From: a bacterium
GTDB lineage: Bacteria > UBP6 > UBA1177
Direction: 5' to 3'
Length of the DNA stretch: 59,639 nucleotides
NCBI GenBank assembly: GCA_017963125.1
Contig: JAGCUA010000014.1
Span: 1-59,639, forward strand
Shown here: piece by piece, positions 18,782 to 27,374 of the stretch
Numbering within the stretch: the first letter of the stretch is position 1
Layout: each line of letters opens with the position of its first letter
Program-made: the position numbers and the translations under genes
Notes under the pieces: model-generated
Seen by the model: only the letters and a program-made list of their open reading frames with translations
Databases searched by the model: none
Told to the model about the DNA's origin: nothing

Positions 18782-19777
18782 GTGAAAAAACGTATCCGCA
18801 ACATCTTCGTTCTGCTATTCATAATTTCAATTTCTATCAATATTTTTCTGTACTTAAATTCTGATGAGCCCCAAGTTGAAGAAGATGAGGATAAACCTTT
18901 CATGCTTTATCCGACAGATTATTCTTCGCTCGATTTTCCGCTCACTTACGATGTCGATCTGCCTCAGTTCAGGACTTTTTCTCCGAAAGGCGACAATATT
19001 CTTTATGCCGATTTCGTGATAAGAGGTACCATCGCCGATTCTTTCGCGAAAAGATACAATAGGAAACTTTCTCAGCAGATTGTGAAAAACATTCAGGAAA
19101 TCGTTTATTTTCTCAACGGTTTCAAGATCCGTTTCCGGGAAGGTGATGCGCTGACTTTTTTCTACAACGAAAAAACGGGCGAAATCCTCTACCTCAAATA
19201 TAAAAATTCTTCCGTAAGAACGGTTTCCGAGGTGTATCTTTACGATGCGGGAAACGGAACGGTCTATTACACTGCCGACGGCTACGCGCTTCAGCCGTGT
19301 ATCACGAACGGTCCTTTCAAAGGATGCCCCAAGGTGAGATTCGTCTATGAAAACAATAACCTTGTTCCTGTTTTTGAAGTCGCGGCAAACGATGAAGTGC
19401 GTCTTCCGTTTTTGGCGAAACTCATGGAATTCGACCAGTCGCGCGGCTTCGGCGGAACGATGGAACTTATTTACAGCAACTACGCTACACGTGCTTTTTT
19501 CCGCGGACTTGCGACTATAAATCCGTCGCTGAGGAAGAATGCTTTATACAAGGAAAAAGCGGTGATCGGCAAAAGCGGCTACATTTTCAGCGACAAAAAG
19601 GGCGGCGTGATCTACTATCTCAGAAAAAGTGATAATTCGATAGTTTCGCCGTTTGTTTTTCACCACACCGAAGGGCATCAGATGTCGGAAAAAAGCCAGC
19701 TGAATTTCCAGATTTTGAGGAATTTCTATTCAAAAGCCTCTGAATACGCCAGAAATTTCGAGAAAAGTTATTTCTGA
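18782..19777 (+). CDS. Membrane-anchored extracytoplasmic protein, resembling the N-terminal part of M23 peptidases
   Basis: A GTG-started, 331-residue protein has one N-terminal membrane helix (residues about 5-25) and a large exported domain. The order of a GDALTFFYNEKTGEILYLKY strand set, a VYYTADGYALQP segment and a later F-x-GG region recalls the SH3-like domain that precedes the catalytic part in OapA/M23 endopeptidases, but no HxxxD/HxH zinc motif follows. The resemblance is weak. It lies 20 nt after pgk with only a poor ribosome site, so translational coupling is possible. Convergent with the MATE gene, with 9 nt between stops. Confidence 0.6.
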   Translation: MKKRIRNIFVLLFIISISINIFLYLNSDEPQVEEDEDKPFMLYPTDYSSLDFPLTYDVDLPQFRTFSPKGDNILYADFVIRGTIADSFAKRYNRKLSQQIVKNIQEIVYFLNGFKIRFREGDALTFFYNEKTGEILYLKYKNSSVRTVSEVYLYDAGNGTVYYTADGYALQPCITNGPFKGCPKVRFVYENNNLVPVFEVAANDEVRLPFLAKLMEFDQSRGFGGTMELIYSNYATRAFFRGLATINPSLRKNALYKEKAVIGKSGYIFSDKKGGVIYYLRKSDNSIVSPFVFHHTEGHQMSEKSQLNFQILRNFYSKASEYARNFEKSYF

Positions 19778-19786
19778 GAATTTGGC

Positions 19787-21115
19787 CTAATACCCGTATT
19801 TCTTTTGTTTCAGCACATAGAAAACGACAGTCACAAGAGCGGCTACAAATTCAGCCGCTACAAGCGAGAACCATACTCCGTTTATGCCGAAAATGAGCGG
19901 CAGGATAAGGACCGAGGCAGTTTCAAAGACTACTGTCCGCAGGAACGATATCGCAGCCGAAACGAAGCCGTCGTTGAGCGCGGTGAAGAACGAAGAGCCG
20001 TATATCGGAACGGCGGCAAAGAGGAAACTGAAGGAAAAAATCCTGAAACCATGCACCGTAAGAGATGCAAGATCCGCGTCATAACCGACAAATATCATCG
20101 CAATAGGGCCGGCCAGGAGCTCTCCGGCAAAAAACATCGCAACTGCCGAAGCGGCGAGGATCTCCGCGCTTTTTTCGAGAACATTCTTCAGCTCGGGATA
20201 GTCACGCGCTCCAAGATGAAAACTGACGATAGGCGCAGTTCCGACTGAATAGCCGATGAATATCGAGAGGAACATAAAATTCACATACATCAGGACGCCG
20301 TAAGCCGCGACACCGTTCTCGCCGGCATACTTCATGAGCTGCATATTGTAGAGCATGCTGACGAGCGACATCGAAACGCCCGAAACGAATTCCGAAGAGC
20401 CGTTGGTGCAGGTCTTGAGAAGCGCAATGCCGTCGAATTCGGTCCTTCCCAGCTTGAGAAGGCTCGTGTTTCTGCGGGCGAAGTAGAGCACTGGGACCAT
20501 TCCTCCAACGATCTGGCTCGCGACAGTCGCCAGGGCCGCGCCGACGATACCGAAAGGAAAGACCGCGACAAGCAGGAGATCAAATATCATGTTCGTGAAA
20601 CCGGCGGCGATAGTCACCAGAAAACCGAGTTTGGGCTTTTCGGCAGTGACATAAAAGCTGTGGAACTCGAATTGCAGCATAACGAACGGAAGCCCGATGA
20701 GATTAAGCCTTCCGTAAAGAACGCAGTCTGGAAGCATCGTTTCGTCGGCTCCCAGAAGACGTGCGACAGGTTCCATCGAGATCCAGCCGATGATGGCGAC
20801 TATAATACCTACGAAAATCGTGAAATATACGAGAAATGAAAAGACAGAATTCGCCTTTTCCCGCTTTCCTTCACCCAGAAGTTTGCCGATGAGCGCGCTT
20901 CCGCCGGTGCCGAAAATAAAGCCGAAAACGCCGAGGATCATAAGAAACGGATAAATCAGGTTTATCGCGGCGAACGGCGTCTTTCCGACATAGTTTGAGA
21001 TGAAAAAACCGTCCACCATGCCGTAGATAGAGGTAAATATTATCATCATTATGGTCGGAAGAGCGAAACGGATCAGCCTGCCGTATGAAAAATGGTCAGA
21101 AAGTTTGATCTCCAC
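19787..21115 (-). CDS. MATE-family multidrug/metabolite exporter
   Basis: The 442-residue protein has about 12 hydrophobic segments arranged as two six-helix bundles, typical of MATE antiporters, which export cationic drugs or metabolites in exchange for Na+ or H+. Characteristic pieces are FALPTIMMIIFTSIYGMVDGFF near the N-terminus, FGTGGSALIGKLLGEGKREKA, and the second-half FIGYSVGTAPIVSFHLGARD. The GTG at 21115 with GAGGTG upstream is preferred to the TTG at 21127. Substrate cannot be inferred. Confidence 0.88.
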   Translation of the reverse strand: MEIKLSDHFSYGRLIRFALPTIMMIIFTSIYGMVDGFFISNYVGKTPFAAINLIYPFLMILGVFGFIFGTGGSALIGKLLGEGKREKANSVFSFLVYFTIFVGIIVAIIGWISMEPVARLLGADETMLPDCVLYGRLNLIGLPFVMLQFEFHSFYVTAEKPKLGFLVTIAAGFTNMIFDLLLVAVFPFGIVGAALATVASQIVGGMVPVLYFARRNTSLLKLGRTEFDGIALLKTCTNGSSEFVSGVSMSLVSMLYNMQLMKYAGENGVAAYGVLMYVNFMFLSIFIGYSVGTAPIVSFHLGARDYPELKNVLEKSAEILAASAVAMFFAGELLAGPIAMIFVGYDADLASLTVHGFRIFSFSFLFAAVPIYGSSFFTALNDGFVSAAISFLRTVVFETASVLILPLIFGINGVWFSLVAAEFVAALVTVVFYVLKQKKYGY

Positions 21116-21142
21116 AAAACACCTCAAACAAAAAAACGGCCC

Positions 21143-21170
21143 AATATAGCCGAAAAACAGAATATTTCGA
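21143..21170 (-). promoter_or_regulatory. Promoter of the MATE gene
   Basis: On the minus strand TCGAAA, 16 bp and TATATT are followed by GGGCCG. It stands back to back with the dehydrogenase promoter, with 24 nt between the two -35 boxes, so a shared regulator could act on both. Confidence 0.45.
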
Positions 21171-21194
21171 TAAAAAAGATCGGACTGCTACATG

Positions 21195-21222
21195 TTGACC
21201 AAAAAAACCGTATAGCTATAAT
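21195..21222 (+). promoter_or_regulatory. Promoter of the 2-hydroxyacid dehydrogenase
   Basis: TTGACC (21195-21200), 16 bp and TATAAT (21217-21222) precede a CCCGCG discriminator. The ATG is 26 nt further on, with GGGAGGAG as ribosome site. Confidence 0.75.
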
Positions 21223-21248
21223 CCCGCGAACTTTTTTGGGAGGAGAAA

Positions 21249-22205
21249 ATGAAAAAAATCGTTATAACCTGCAAACTTCCCGGCAAAAGATACGAAGAAC
21301 TTCTTGCCGACAAAAATTTCAAGACAGTTGTTCTGAATGAGGAAGAACACAAAAATTTAGCTGAAAGCCTTGAAAAACTGAATCCTGACGGCCTGGTTTC
21401 GATGCTTTCGGATAAAATCGACGCAACTCTGCTTGCAAAAATGCCGAATTTAAAGGTCGTTTCAAACTATGCAGTCGGTTTCAACAACATTGATTTGGCT
21501 TACTGCCGCGAACACAGGATCACAGTCACGAACACGCCGGGAGTTCTCACCGATTCAACTGCAGATATCGCGATTCTGCTTCTGCTTATGACTTCAAGAC
21601 GCGCGGTCGAGGCTGAAAAATATGCAAGAGAAGGTAAATTTAAAGGCTGGGCTCCTGAACTTTTCAACGGAGTATCGCTCAACGGCAAGAAATTCGGCGT
21701 TCTGGGAATGGGAAGGATAGGCTTTGCCACGGCGAAAAGGGCAAAAGCGTTCGGTCTCGACATAATTTACTGGAGCAGACGCAGAAACGAAGAGGCTGAG
21801 AAGGAACTCGGCGCGAAATACTATGAATTTGCCGAACTTCTGAAGGAGTGTGACTTCCTTTCGCTGCACTTGCCTTATGTGCCGGAACTTCACCACATGA
21901 TCGGTGCAAAAGAACTCAAAACGATGAAGAAAAGCGCGATAATCATAAACACTGCACGCGGTCAGCTTATCGACGAAGCTGCTCTCGCCGATGCTCTCGA
22001 AAAGAAAGAAATTTACGCAGCCGGATTCGATGTTTACGAGTTCGAGCCTAAGATCAACGAAAAACTTATGACTCTTGAAAACGCGGCGCTTCTGCCTCAC
22101 ATCGGTAGCTCGGCTGTAGAAACACGTTCCGAAATGGCGAGAATGGTCATCGACGACTGCTGCGCAGTGCTCTGCGGAAAAAATCCTGAAAATTTAGTGA
22201 AATAA
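21249..22205 (+). CDS. D-isomer-specific 2-hydroxyacid dehydrogenase (glyoxylate/hydroxypyruvate reductase-like)
   Basis: The 318-residue protein shows the full NAD(P)-dependent D-2-hydroxyacid dehydrogenase layout: the N-terminal LKVVSNYAVGFNNIDL substrate-domain segment, the GVLGMGRIGFATAKRAKAFG Rossmann loop, INTARGQLIDEAAL with the substrate-binding Arg, FEPKIN with the catalytic Glu, and LPHIGSS with the catalytic His. A SRRRNEEAE sequence after the second beta strand, rather than an Asp, favours NADPH, as in GRHPR-type enzymes. Probably reduces glyoxylate or hydroxypyruvate; exact substrate unknown. Convergent with the porin gene, 7 nt between stops. Confidence 0.9.
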   Translation: MKKIVITCKLPGKRYEELLADKNFKTVVLNEEEHKNLAESLEKLNPDGLVSMLSDKIDATLLAKMPNLKVVSNYAVGFNNIDLAYCREHRITVTNTPGVLTDSTADIAILLLLMTSRRAVEAEKYAREGKFKGWAPELFNGVSLNGKKFGVLGMGRIGFATAKRAKAFGLDIIYWSRRRNEEAEKELGAKYYEFAELLKECDFLSLHLPYVPELHHMIGAKELKTMKKSAIIINTARGQLIDEAALADALEKKEIYAAGFDVYEFEPKINEKLMTLENAALLPHIGSSAVETRSEMARMVIDDCCAVLCGKNPENLVK

Positions 22206-22212
22206 AAAATCC

Positions 22213-24066
22213 TTAGAATCTTCCTTCAACTAAGAACATAAGTCCGTGGACATCCATGACTTCGATGACATCTGACTCGCTTTTGTAGGTGCCGTCTTCC
22301 TGTGCAACCATTCTCTGACGGTTGTGGTCGCGTGTGAAGGAGTATTCAAGCATTGCGGTGAATGAATCGCTGAACTGGTATTTGATGTCGGCTTTGACGA
22401 AGAAAATATCGAGCGCGTTTCTGCCGGTCGGGAGCATCTCTCTTGTTCTGTCGAATGCTGTGCTGACTGCGTCTGTCGAGAGTCTTTCGCGGATGACCAT
22501 AGTGTTTTTGCGGCCGTTTTCGTCTTTGACAGTGTATGTCGCAGGGATCTTGTAGCCGAAACTTGCACCGAACCAGAAGTTCCATACGAAATAGTCGGCC
22601 GAAACGGTGAAAAGGTGTTCCGGAGTCTGCTTAGCCTCACTCGGGATCGTCGTCCACGGGTTTACGCCGGGAGCATCGAAAGTCATGAACGAAAGGTCTC
22701 TGTAGCTGTAAAGGAACATTGTTCTGAGCCCTTTGAAACGGAAACCGAGATCAACTGCCGCGCCGTGAGCAAAGTAGTCGTCAGTTATCGGTTTTGCTGT
22801 ACCGTGTGCCGAGGCAAGATAGTCTGCATTCTGAAGTCGTTCGTTCTGGAACAGGTATTCGCCGCGGATCCTCCATGAAATATCGGTCGTGTAGTCAGGG
22901 CGGATCCATGTTCCGTCGGAATATGAGTTGATTCCGAGCGGATCACCAAAACGGGATCCGTTGTTGTATTCGAGATAAGCATCGATGCCGTAAGATTTGA
23001 TGGTGTCATCGCCCGGTTTTTTTAGCATGTAGTCGGGAATGTTTACGTTGTCGCCTTTGTCTATGTATGCACCCTGCAGGCTCGCTTTGAGTCCCAATGC
23101 TTTGTTGTTGTAAGTCAGACCGCCGAAAAATCCGTAAACGGTCTCTTTAGGAACGATTTCGGTCGAAAGTTTATCGGTTTTTGACTGCGCGTGAGCTTTG
23201 AAGCCGAAATATATCGAAAAATCGGAGTAACCGTAAAGGACCTGAAATCCAGGAACCGGAGAAGAGTCGCTCTGCGGCCAGACCGAAGCGTTTCCTCCCC
23301 AGCGGAGTCCGCGCAGCGTTCCTATCGCGATGTTGTCGGCGTTATAAGGATAAAGCGTGATGTTGAATCTGTGGCTTGTCGGATGACGGAAATCGATCTC
23401 AAGGAATGATCTGTCTTCTTTAAGCGAAGTCGTGAGTTTGTCGGACATTGCGTCAACTGCGTTGTACATCGCGAAAGAGAGCGACATTCTCGCCGTGAGA
23501 TAGGGCAGGAAGCCTTTTTCCTCGTGGAAAAGCGAAAGTTTGGTCGAACTCTTTACGTTGTTGGAATATCCGTAGACTCTGTCAGCGAAGTCTTCGTATT
23601 CGTATCTTGAACCGATGTCCCATTTCGGAGAGTACTGCGAATTGTCACGGAGGTTGTCGTCACCCATGATGAACGCGATACTGCTTTTGGTATAGCTCGT
23701 CTGAATGAGGCCGTTCGTGTCTTCCGTGCCGTGGATCTCTTTCTTTTCTGCAGCCGCTTCTTCCGTTTTTTCGCCTTCTGCAGGTTTTGCTTCAGCCTGT
23801 GCAGCTACGGTTTCTTCATTTTCTTTAGCTTCGGCTTCCTTCTTTTCAGCCTCTTTTTTCGCCATTTCTTCAGCGACTGCCTCGCGGACGAGTTTGGCAA
23901 GTTCTTCCTTTGAGACCGTTATTTTGTCGTCGTCGGCCTTTGCAGGAGCGGCTTCGGCATTTGTCTCTTCAGTCTGAGCTTCGGGTTCGTTTTCTTCAGA
24001 CTGAACTTCCTGCGCAAAGATGGAAAAAGCGAAGAAAAGCGCTGTTAAAAAAATGATTTTTTTCAT
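22213..24066 (-). CDS. Outer-membrane beta-barrel porin with charged N-terminal coiled region
   Basis: The 617-residue protein has a signal peptide (IIFLTALFFAFSIFA), an extended Glu/Ala/Lys-rich segment (residues about 20-110, with KEELAKLVREAVAEEMAKKE predicted helical) and then about 480 residues of alternating aromatic strands such as FRFKGLRTMFLYSYRDLSF and DIKYQFSDSFTAMLEYSF, ending in Phe (VEGRF), the usual outer-membrane signature. The helical region might form a periplasmic coiled coil or contact peptidoglycan. It follows the OB-fold lipoprotein by 14 nt and is probably in one operon, which suggests a nutrient-uptake or surface complex. Confidence 0.8.
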   Translation of the reverse strand: MKKIIFLTALFFAFSIFAQEVQSEENEPEAQTEETNAEAAPAKADDDKITVSKEELAKLVREAVAEEMAKKEAEKKEAEAKENEETVAAQAEAKPAEGEKTEEAAAEKKEIHGTEDTNGLIQTSYTKSSIAFIMGDDNLRDNSQYSPKWDIGSRYEYEDFADRVYGYSNNVKSSTKLSLFHEEKGFLPYLTARMSLSFAMYNAVDAMSDKLTTSLKEDRSFLEIDFRHPTSHRFNITLYPYNADNIAIGTLRGLRWGGNASVWPQSDSSPVPGFQVLYGYSDFSIYFGFKAHAQSKTDKLSTEIVPKETVYGFFGGLTYNNKALGLKASLQGAYIDKGDNVNIPDYMLKKPGDDTIKSYGIDAYLEYNNGSRFGDPLGINSYSDGTWIRPDYTTDISWRIRGEYLFQNERLQNADYLASAHGTAKPITDDYFAHGAAVDLGFRFKGLRTMFLYSYRDLSFMTFDAPGVNPWTTIPSEAKQTPEHLFTVSADYFVWNFWFGASFGYKIPATYTVKDENGRKNTMVIRERLSTDAVSTAFDRTREMLPTGRNALDIFFVKADIKYQFSDSFTAMLEYSFTRDHNRQRMVAQEDGTYKSESDVIEVMDVHGLMFLVEGRF

Positions 24067-24080
24067 GGTGATCTCCGAAA

Positions 24081-25250
24081 TTATTTGTCGTCACAATCCA
24101 AACATTCTATGTCGTCCATATCGCGAGGAACCAGGATCCATGTCGAAGGTCTCGCACTTGTATGCTGCTTCAAAATACCTGTGAAATTGTAGTGATGCGT
24201 TGTGTTGCCGGTTTCCGGCTTTTCGGCTACGGCGTTGAAAAGCGGAGCGGTGTAGAGCGTCTGTGCCATGATCGTCTTCCCGTCAGAAGTTTCAAGCGGG
24301 AACTGCGAATATTCGATGTAGGATGCATCCTCCTCATTGAACCATGCGACAGAAACATTTTTTACCGTGACAAGTGAAGCCTCGTGCTTTTCCATTTCGT
24401 CGTTGTCGGTAAGGATATCGTTGATATTTTTCGGTTCAGGAATAAGCGAAGTGTCGATTTTAAGCTCTTTTTTGCCGTTTTTTTCGACATAAACGGGGTG
24501 AAAAGTCGGGAAACTCATCTCTGTAAAGCCGAAAAACTCGAAAACAGAACCGTTTGCGTCTTCGATCAGCGTGCCGACCGGCAGAAACGTGTTGTCTTCC
24601 CTGTTGTCGTCAACGTAAGGAGTAGAGTAGGTGTACATATAAACCGACGAATAGTCTTCTACGCCGACTTCATGCAGGTAGAAACCGCCTTCGATAACGG
24701 CGATAACGACCATTTGGCGGTCTTTCAGAGTCAGATTGCGGTTGTTGAAAGCGGAAGGATTTCCCTTCGCTCCTTTGACCGTGCCCTGAATCGCTGAAAT
24801 AGTCGCAACTTCGGTGTAAAAAACGGGAGATATACCCATTTTTCCGGTAGGTTCATACTGCTCGTCTTCGTTTTTCTTGACTTCCTGCACGATCACGCGG
24901 TCGTTGTCGAGACAGTATCTCATTTTTACTTCGACATTTTCAGCATAACCGTTTTCAAGCGTTATTCTTGAAACAGCCGCATTCTCGCCGTAAAGCATGC
25001 TGACATCGACTTCGCCGTTGTATTTGGTGAAAGGCTGTTTGTCGTAACTGAGCGCGGTTATATTTATCGTCGTAACGATGCCGCCTTCAGGATTTTCGAT
25101 CCTGTGTTCGGGACTTCCCAGGTCAAAATCTTCGGCAAATTCGACCTTGAATCCTGCGAGCCCTTTGTTTTTCGGCTGAACACCTGTGGTTTCACCGCAC
25201 GAAACGATCAAAAAAAGCGGAAATATCATGAGAAAAAGCATTTTTTTCAT
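24081..25250 (-). CDS. Lipoprotein with OB-fold-like (DUF5689/YhcR-type) domain
   Basis: A 389-residue lipoprotein (lipobox IVSCG). The middle has a strand-rich segment, and the C-terminal half carries the pattern of extracellular OB-fold domains found in YhcR/ExeM-type nucleases: SLVTVKNVSVAWFNEED, YNFTGILKQHTSARPSTWIL and the ending VPRDMDDI. Such domains bind nucleic acid or sugar; no catalytic domain is attached here. ATG 25250 has GAGGTG upstream and is preferred over the GTG at 25259. First gene of an apparent two-gene operon with the porin. Confidence 0.72.
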   Translation of the reverse strand: MKKMLFLMIFPLFLIVSCGETTGVQPKNKGLAGFKVEFAEDFDLGSPEHRIENPEGGIVTTINITALSYDKQPFTKYNGEVDVSMLYGENAAVSRITLENGYAENVEVKMRYCLDNDRVIVQEVKKNEDEQYEPTGKMGISPVFYTEVATISAIQGTVKGAKGNPSAFNNRNLTLKDRQMVVIAVIEGGFYLHEVGVEDYSSVYMYTYSTPYVDDNREDNTFLPVGTLIEDANGSVFEFFGFTEMSFPTFHPVYVEKNGKKELKIDTSLIPEPKNINDILTDNDEMEKHEASLVTVKNVSVAWFNEEDASYIEYSQFPLETSDGKTIMAQTLYTAPLFNAVAEKPETGNTTHHYNFTGILKQHTSARPSTWILVPRDMDDIECLDCDDK

Positions 25251-25285
25251 AACGAACACCTCTATTCACAAACAAAAGACCGGCT

Positions 25286-25313
25286 ATTTTATTGTTTATC
25301 AGAAAAAATTCAA
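25286..25313 (-). promoter_or_regulatory. Promoter of the OB-fold lipoprotein/porin operon
   Basis: On the minus strand TTGAAT, 16 bp and TAAAAT are followed by AGCCGG. The start codon is about 35 nt downstream. Confidence 0.6.
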
Positions 25314-25355
25314 TTTAAGAATAAAGATTTTTTGAACTTTTTCAGGAATTCATTC

Positions 25356-25808
25356 TCACAGCATTTTCAGCTTGATTTTGTCGCCGGGAAGGATCGATTT
25401 TCCGGTTTCCCAGTTTACTTCGAGGACGAATCGGACAGGCTTCACGCTTGGAAGTGTGGTTTTGCTCAGCGGAACGCCGCGGCGCACTGCAACGACATTG
25501 AAATCGCGGTCGATGAAGATGACGGCAAGTTCTATAGTCGTATTTTTCATCCAGAAAAAACGCTGCTGCTCATTATCGAAAATGAAGAAAAGTCCCTGAT
25601 TTTTTTCTATTTTTTTGCAATACATGAGCCCTTTTTCATGCTTTTCGTCGGTTTCGGCGATCCCGACTGAAAAGAATTTTTTCCCGCCTGTCTGCGAAGT
25701 CACTTCAACTGCCGCATCTTTTGGATAACCGCAGATATTTTCAGCCGAAATGAGAAAAAAGTTTGATAGAATCAGCGTGAGTAACGCCGTTTTTGCCAAT
25801 AATTTCAA
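25356..25808 (-). CDS. Secreted DUF192 protein
   Basis: The 150-residue protein is a complete DUF192 domain behind a signal peptide (LLAKTALLTLILSNFFLISA). Family landmarks are EKGLMYCKKIEKNQGLFFIF, RFFWMKNTTIELAVIFID and RFVLEVNWETGKS...PGDKI. The family is small, exported and of unknown function. Its start lies 68 nt inside the end of thiL, and no later ATG keeps the signal peptide, so the long overlap appears genuine and suggests coupling. Confidence 0.88.
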   Translation of the reverse strand: MKLLAKTALLTLILSNFFLISAENICGYPKDAAVEVTSQTGGKKFFSVGIAETDEKHEKGLMYCKKIEKNQGLFFIFDNEQQRFFWMKNTTIELAVIFIDRDFNVVAVRRGVPLSKTTLPSVKPVRFVLEVNWETGKSILPGDKIKLKML

Positions 25809-26646
25809 GTCTCTGTCCTTGTTTGTCAGTTACTTTTCCTATTTCGAATGCTCCGTCGATTTTGTGATCTGCACTGAATAGCATTATGAATTCTTCACCG
25901 CTTCCGAAAAGAAGTCTTTCAAGTGGTTCGGAATAAGTGCGGCTATACTTGGCAACTTCTTCATGAACAGGGATTTTGTCAAAGTCGATTTCCATCGAGA
26001 CATTCGACAGATTGCAAAGAAGCTTCAGTTCGCTCAAAAGGGAATCACTTATATCGATCGCGGCATTTAATTCACTGATTTTATTAGGGATATGTTTGAA
26101 CGGATCGGGGTATAAAAATCTCTCTACCGACTTTTCAAAACCCGGAAGTCGGTGTTTCAAAGCCTTATACCCGCAGAGAGAAAGCCCTGTTTCTGCCGCA
26201 AGGTAGACAAAATCACCCGGTTTTGCAGCACTGCGGAGAAGCGGTTTTGCAGGTTTTTCGCCGAACATCGTGACGCCTAAAGTGAACTTTTCCGCTGCCG
26301 TCGTATCTCCGCCGAGGAGCGCGATATTGTATTTTTCTGCAAAATTATGGATCCCTTCGATCATTTTCTTCGCGTTTTCAAAACCGTTTTCAGGAACCGC
26401 TATGTTGAGAAGATAGTGAGTCGGAATTGAACCCATCGAAATAACGTCGCTCGCATTTGCCGCCATAAGCCTCCAGCCAACAGCCTCAGCCGGCATGAAA
26501 GAAAGGTCAAAGTGAACATTTTCGCAGAAATGATCGGTAGTTACGACAAGCGATTTTTCGTTCCACACCGCGCAGTCATCCCCGATGAACGCATTTTCAC
26601 CGCCTTTCGCGAAATTTATGAGCTCCCATTCTCTGTTATTCAGCAT
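25741..26646 (-). CDS. thiL: Thiamine-monophosphate kinase
   Basis: The 301-residue protein phosphorylates thiamine monophosphate to the active diphosphate in the last step of thiamine synthesis. It carries the AIRS/PurM-type ATP-grasp features of ThiL: FIGDDCAVW near residue 20, ASDVISMGSIPTHYLLNIAV, LLGGDTTAAEKFTLGVT, PGDFVYLAAETGLS and AIDISDSLLSEL. ATG 26646 with GGAGGTG is used; the longer frame adds 14 residues before this site. No other thi gene is in the window. Divergent from the following plus-strand pair. Confidence 0.92.
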   Translation of the reverse strand: MLNNREWELINFAKGGENAFIGDDCAVWNEKSLVVTTDHFCENVHFDLSFMPAEAVGWRLMAANASDVISMGSIPTHYLLNIAVPENGFENAKKMIEGIHNFAEKYNIALLGGDTTAAEKFTLGVTMFGEKPAKPLLRSAAKPGDFVYLAAETGLSLCGYKALKHRLPGFEKSVERFLYPDPFKHIPNKISELNAAIDISDSLLSELKLLCNLSNVSMEIDFDKIPVHEEVAKYSRTYSEPLERLLFGSGEEFIMLFSADHKIDGAFEIGKVTDKQGQRLEIIGKNGVTHADSIKLFSHFG

Positions 26647-26756
26647 TTTCACCTCCGAAAAACGGCGCTTTTTAGCAAAAATACGCAAAAAAATAAATAA
26701 AAATGTAACTTTTTCATACTTTTCAGGTCATATCAGTGTTGTTTGTTGAGGTCATT

Positions 26757-27368
26757 ATGGAAAAGGAAAGAGAAAACCTTGAAAAAATGCCGGAAGAATA
26801 CGGCAAGCTCCTGAAATCCTACAAGAAATCCGATGATGAGATCGGAGAAGAATTTCAGAAAAAAATCGATGCCCGGCTTGAAGAAGTTGCGGCAGTCAGA
26901 AAAAGACGCGCAAAATTTATCGCGTTTTCGAGAGCAGTTTCGGCTGTTGCCGCTGTTTTTGTGATCGTCTTTTTTATTTTCTTTTTTGCTCCGGACACAA
27001 GTGAAAAAGGTGAAAAAATTTCGGAATCTGTTGTCGCGGCCGGCAACCCGGTCACGATAAATCTGGTCTATGATGCAGCCGAAGACCTTGAAAACGTTAG
27101 GTTTTTTATCGAACTCGGCGACGGAATCTCATTCCTTTCATCAGACGAAAAAATAAGAGAAACCCGTTTTCACGAGTGGACCGGAAGCCTCAAAAAAGGG
27201 AAAAACTCGATCCCCTTTGTCGTAAAAACCGAGAAAAACGGCCGGATGGAAATCCTCACCTCGGCTGAATATTCAAACTATTCCCACAAGCACAAAATAG
27301 TTCTTGACGCGCAGAAAAATGAGACTAAAGTTTCGATGTTCATTTTTGCTCCGTCACCTTTGAACTAA
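26757..27368 (+). CDS. Single-pass membrane protein with anti-sigma-like layout
   Basis: A 203-residue protein has a cytoplasmic charged helix region (residues 1-60), one membrane helix (about 63-82, VSAVAAVFVIVFFIFFF) and an exported beta-rich domain (VRFFIELGDGISFLSSDEKI, then TGSLKKGKNSIPFVVKTEKN) resembling Ig-like/CARDB folds. The layout is that of an anti-sigma factor or membrane signalling protein, but no zinc-finger motif is seen and no sigma factor is adjacent. The true role is unknown. The next gene starts 6 nt after its stop. Confidence 0.65.
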   Translation: MEKERENLEKMPEEYGKLLKSYKKSDDEIGEEFQKKIDARLEEVAAVRKRRAKFIAFSRAVSAVAAVFVIVFFIFFFAPDTSEKGEKISESVVAAGNPVTINLVYDAAEDLENVRFFIELGDGISFLSSDEKIRETRFHEWTGSLKKGKNSIPFVVKTEKNGRMEILTSAEYSNYSHKHKIVLDAQKNETKVSMFIFAPSPLN

Positions 27369-27374
27369 GATGCT

